The notes under the pieces are model-generated. The model made no database searches. It was not told the DNA's origin and worked only from the letters and a program-made list of their open reading frames with translations. Below, piece by piece: positions 62,156 through 64,000 of a DNA stretch of 64,000 nucleotides. The translations under genes and the position numbers were made by a program. The DNA lies in assembly GCF_902459535.1 (NCBI RefSeq), contig NZ_LR699554.1:1054001-1118000 (forward strand), read 5' to 3'. The stretch's first letter is position 1, and the number at the start of each line of letters is the position of its first letter. The stretch comes from Paraburkholderia dioscoreae (GTDB lineage: Bacteria; Pseudomonadota; Gammaproteobacteria; Burkholderiales; Burkholderiaceae).

Positions 62156-62406
62156 CGGCGAACTCGGGTGGAAGGTGTCGCGTCGGCGGGCCAGGACGCC
62201 GCTTCGGTTATGCCGGTCAATGTCCGGCAACGCAGGCCCGCGTCGCCCGCTCAGGACAGCGACAATTGTAGGTCACAACGCCGGCCCGGTGTCAGATCAC
62301 CACAGGCCCGAATCCTGCTCATACCGCTTGTTCGCGTGCGCCACCGGGCGCATCGTGGGGCTCGGCACCACGCACAATTCGAACGTCGATCAACGCGGAC
62401 CACACA

Positions 62407-63639
62407 ATGGCGAAGAAAAACCTTACACGAAACAAGCTGCCCAAACCGGACGCGCGCCAGGCGCTTCTGGTTACGCGCCGCAATGCGAGAATGGCGCGCT
62501 CGGCGCATGCGTATGTACGCGGCAATACCAGCAAGTTCTACGAATGGCTGGATGGCATTGAAGGCCATGCGTTACCGGAGGGGCCGGCCATCTGGATCTG
62601 CGGCGATTGCCACACCGGCAATCTCGGACCCGTGGCAGACGCGCAAGGGCGCGTCGAGATCCAGATCCGCGATCTGGATCAGACCGTGATCGGCAATCCG
62701 GCCCATGACCTGATTCGCCTCGGCCTGTCGCTGGCGACAGCCGCGCGCGGGTCGGACCTGCCGGGCGTGACGACCGTCAGCATGATGGAAGCGCTGGCGG
62801 AGGGCTACGAACTCGCCTTCGACGAAGCGGCGGGCAACGCCGACATCCGCGCGGAAAAGCCCGAGGCGGTGCGGGTGGTCATGAAGGAAGCGGTGCGCCG
62901 GTCGTGGCGTCATCTGGCCGAGGAGCGTATCGAGGATCTCGAGCCGAGCATTCCGCTCGGCCCGCGCTTCTGGCCGCTGGCGAAGAGCGAGCGGCGCGAG
63001 ATCGAATCGCTGTTCGAGAAGGGCTCGCTGGCGCGGCTCGCCACGGTGCTGCGCGGCGTCGGCGACGAGGCCGACGTGGAAGTGCTCGACGCCGCTTACT
63101 GGGTGAAAGGATGCAGCTCGCTCGGCCGGTTGCGCTATGCGGTACTGCTTGACATCGACGGCGCCGCGGCGGAAGGCGATGACCTGTGCCTGATGGATAT
63201 CAAGGAAGCCGTGCAGGCCGCCGCGCCGCGCTATGCCGGCGTGCGGATGCCGCGCGATAACGCCGAACGGGTGGTGGAGGGCGCGCGGCATCTGTCGCCG
63301 TCGCTCGGCGAGCGGATGCGGGCGGCGCGGCTCGCGGATCGCGCCGTCGTGATTCGCGAACTGCTGCCGCAGGACATGAAGCTGACAATCGAGCAACTGA
63401 CCCGCGACGAAGCCACCAAGGCGGCGCGCTTCCTGGCGATGGTGGTCGGCCGGGCGCATGCGCGGCAAATGGATAGCGCCGAGCGCAAGGCCTGGCTCAC
63501 CGAACTGCGCAGAAACCGTTCGAAGACCCTCGACGCGCCAGGGTGGCTATGGAAAGGCATCGTGGAACTGGTGAGCAGCCACGCCGCCGGCTATCTGGAA
63601 CATTGCCGGCGATACGCGACCGGGCGCGATAGCGGCTGA
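62407..63639 (+). CDS. DUF2252 protein (kinase-like fold), copy 2
   Basis: 410 residues. Catalytic-loop type motif WICGDCHTGNLGPV followed by IRDLDQTVIGNPAHDLIRLG, matching the H-x-x-N and D-x-D pattern of the copy at 23472-24692. Later blocks: GLGDE-type region GVGDEADVEVLDAAYWVKG, DLCLMDIKEAVQAAAPRYAG and VVGRAHARQM. Overall identity to copy 1 looks low, so they are old paralogs or separate acquisitions. Function unknown; a phosphotransferase is possible. No clear Shine-Dalgarno at ATG 62407. Confidence 0.82.
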   Translation: MAKKNLTRNKLPKPDARQALLVTRRNARMARSAHAYVRGNTSKFYEWLDGIEGHALPEGPAIWICGDCHTGNLGPVADAQGRVEIQIRDLDQTVIGNPAHDLIRLGLSLATAARGSDLPGVTTVSMMEALAEGYELAFDEAAGNADIRAEKPEAVRVVMKEAVRRSWRHLAEERIEDLEPSIPLGPRFWPLAKSERREIESLFEKGSLARLATVLRGVGDEADVEVLDAAYWVKGCSSLGRLRYAVLLDIDGAAAEGDDLCLMDIKEAVQAAAPRYAGVRMPRDNAERVVEGARHLSPSLGERMRAARLADRAVVIRELLPQDMKLTIEQLTRDEATKAARFLAMVVGRAHARQMDSAERKAWLTELRRNRSKTLDAPGWLWKGIVELVSSHAAGYLEHCRRYATGRDSG

Positions 63640-63705
63640 CGCGTTGTGCTTCTGCCCGCGGCGGCAACCTGAGCCGGGGCGCCGCCGGTGCCCCGCACCC
63701 GAACG

Positions 63706-64000
63706 TCAGTTCGACAACGACAGATAAGGCGAAGTGAGCGGCGCGGGCGGGAACGGCTGCAAGCCCGTCTGCTTGCTGAAGCTGTACCTCACATAAACCG
63801 CCGCGAGCCACTCGCGATATTCATAAGCATTGCCGAGCGAAGCAGTCGCTCCGAACGCCAGTTGCGGCGCCAGTTGATATTCGCCCACCGCGCTGAGCGA
63901 ATACGACACGCCGGTTTTGCTCTGGCCCGGATACACCGCGCCGCCATCGACTCCGGTGCCGACGAAACCCGCATTCGCCGCCGCCGAACTCTGTCGGTTG
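63706..64000 (-). CDS. Outer-membrane beta-barrel protein, C-terminal part (BcsC-like; cut by window edge)
   Basis: The open frame runs in from the right edge for about 97 residues. It has amphipathic strands SYSLSAVGEYQLAPQLAFGA and EYREWLAAVYVRYSF, then a Pro-rich tail ending SPYLSLSN. The penultimate strand and V-Y-V-R-Y-x-F ending resemble the BcsC C-terminal barrel (cellulose export porin). Relatives usually end with or soon after the F; the extra 20-residue tail is also seen in some burkholderial BcsC-like proteins as far as I recall. Assignment is tentative since only the end is visible. Confidence 0.55.
   Translation of the reverse strand, partial: NRQSSAAANAGFVGTGVDGGAVYPGQSKTGVSYSLSAVGEYQLAPQLAFGATASLGNAYEYREWLAAVYVRYSFSKQTGLQPFPPAPLTSPYLSLSN

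Noticed and set aside
1..64000. CRISPR arrays, tRNA or rRNA genes, transposases, phage or integrase genes
   Set aside because: Looked for regular spaced repeats, tRNA-like cloverleaf ends, and transposase or integrase motifs on both strands; none was convincing.

Overview
The window reads as chromosomal DNA of a GC-rich betaproteobacterium, most likely Paraburkholderia or a close Burkholderiaceae relative. This is inferred from the high-GC codon use and the family repertoire: a Burkholderia-type trimeric porin, an FtrA-type GlxA regulator next to a rhodanese, tandem YceI genes with a cytochrome b561, DUF2252 and DUF4239 proteins, and NodT-type efflux operons. I saw no rRNA, tRNA, CRISPR array, insertion sequence or phage gene. 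Genes cut by the window edges are a P-type cation ATPase (left, minus strand) and an outer-membrane protein resembling the BcsC C-terminus (right, minus strand).

Layout. 1-8.4 kb is a mosaic of single genes: P-type ATPase with an FNR/ANR-like box upstream, Tim44-like membrane protein, CBS protein, NhaR-like LysR regulator, small secreted proteins, an NTF2-like protein, a hot-dog thioesterase and an AraC regulator. 8.6-16 kb is a catabolic cluster divergent from that AraC gene: BKACE-type beta-keto acid cleavage enzyme, MFS transporter, quinone oxidoreductase, TauD-type dioxygenase, small hydrolase, Rieske ferredoxin, an acyl-CoA ligase remnant, a porin and a BON protein. The substrate is unknown; this is the best candidate in the window for an undescribed pathway. 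16-20.7 kb holds a large lipoprotein (Ig-like repeats plus beta-propeller) between remnants of a GNAT acetyltransferase and an autotransporter barrel.

20.9-24.7 kb carries rhodanese-ftrA, DUF4239 and DUF2252 genes. 24.9-31.9 kb is a complete glucoside utilisation operon: GH1 beta-glucosidase, sugar ABC importer (binding protein, two permeases, ATPase) and a LacI-family regulator, with a perfect 14-bp palindromic operator ahead of the first gene. 32-37.1 kb holds a RIO-like kinase, a SulP transporter, a small membrane protein and a divergent LysR/VOC pair. 37.5-45.7 kb is an RND efflux operon (permease, adaptor, NodT outer-membrane factor) followed by a two-component system; dinB is convergent to it. 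47-48.9 kb is a cytochrome b561-YceI-YceI operon. 49-54.7 kb has a PAS-GGDEF protein, an ArsB-like transporter and a collagen-like/EF-hand protein upstream of a second two-component system. 55.2-57.4 kb has a DUF1634 remnant, a PAP2 phosphatase and an SDR gene with AT-richer codons. 57.9-61.9 kb is an IclR regulator, an amino-acid ABC importer and hutG in one tight unit, probably for histidine or an intermediate of its degradation. The window ends with a truncated DUF72 gene, a second DUF2252 gene and the BcsC-like C-terminus.

At least five gene remnants (acyl-CoA ligase, GNAT, autotransporter, DUF1634, DUF72) show that this segment has been eroded by small deletions. Assignments rest on motif recognition by eye; no database search was run.
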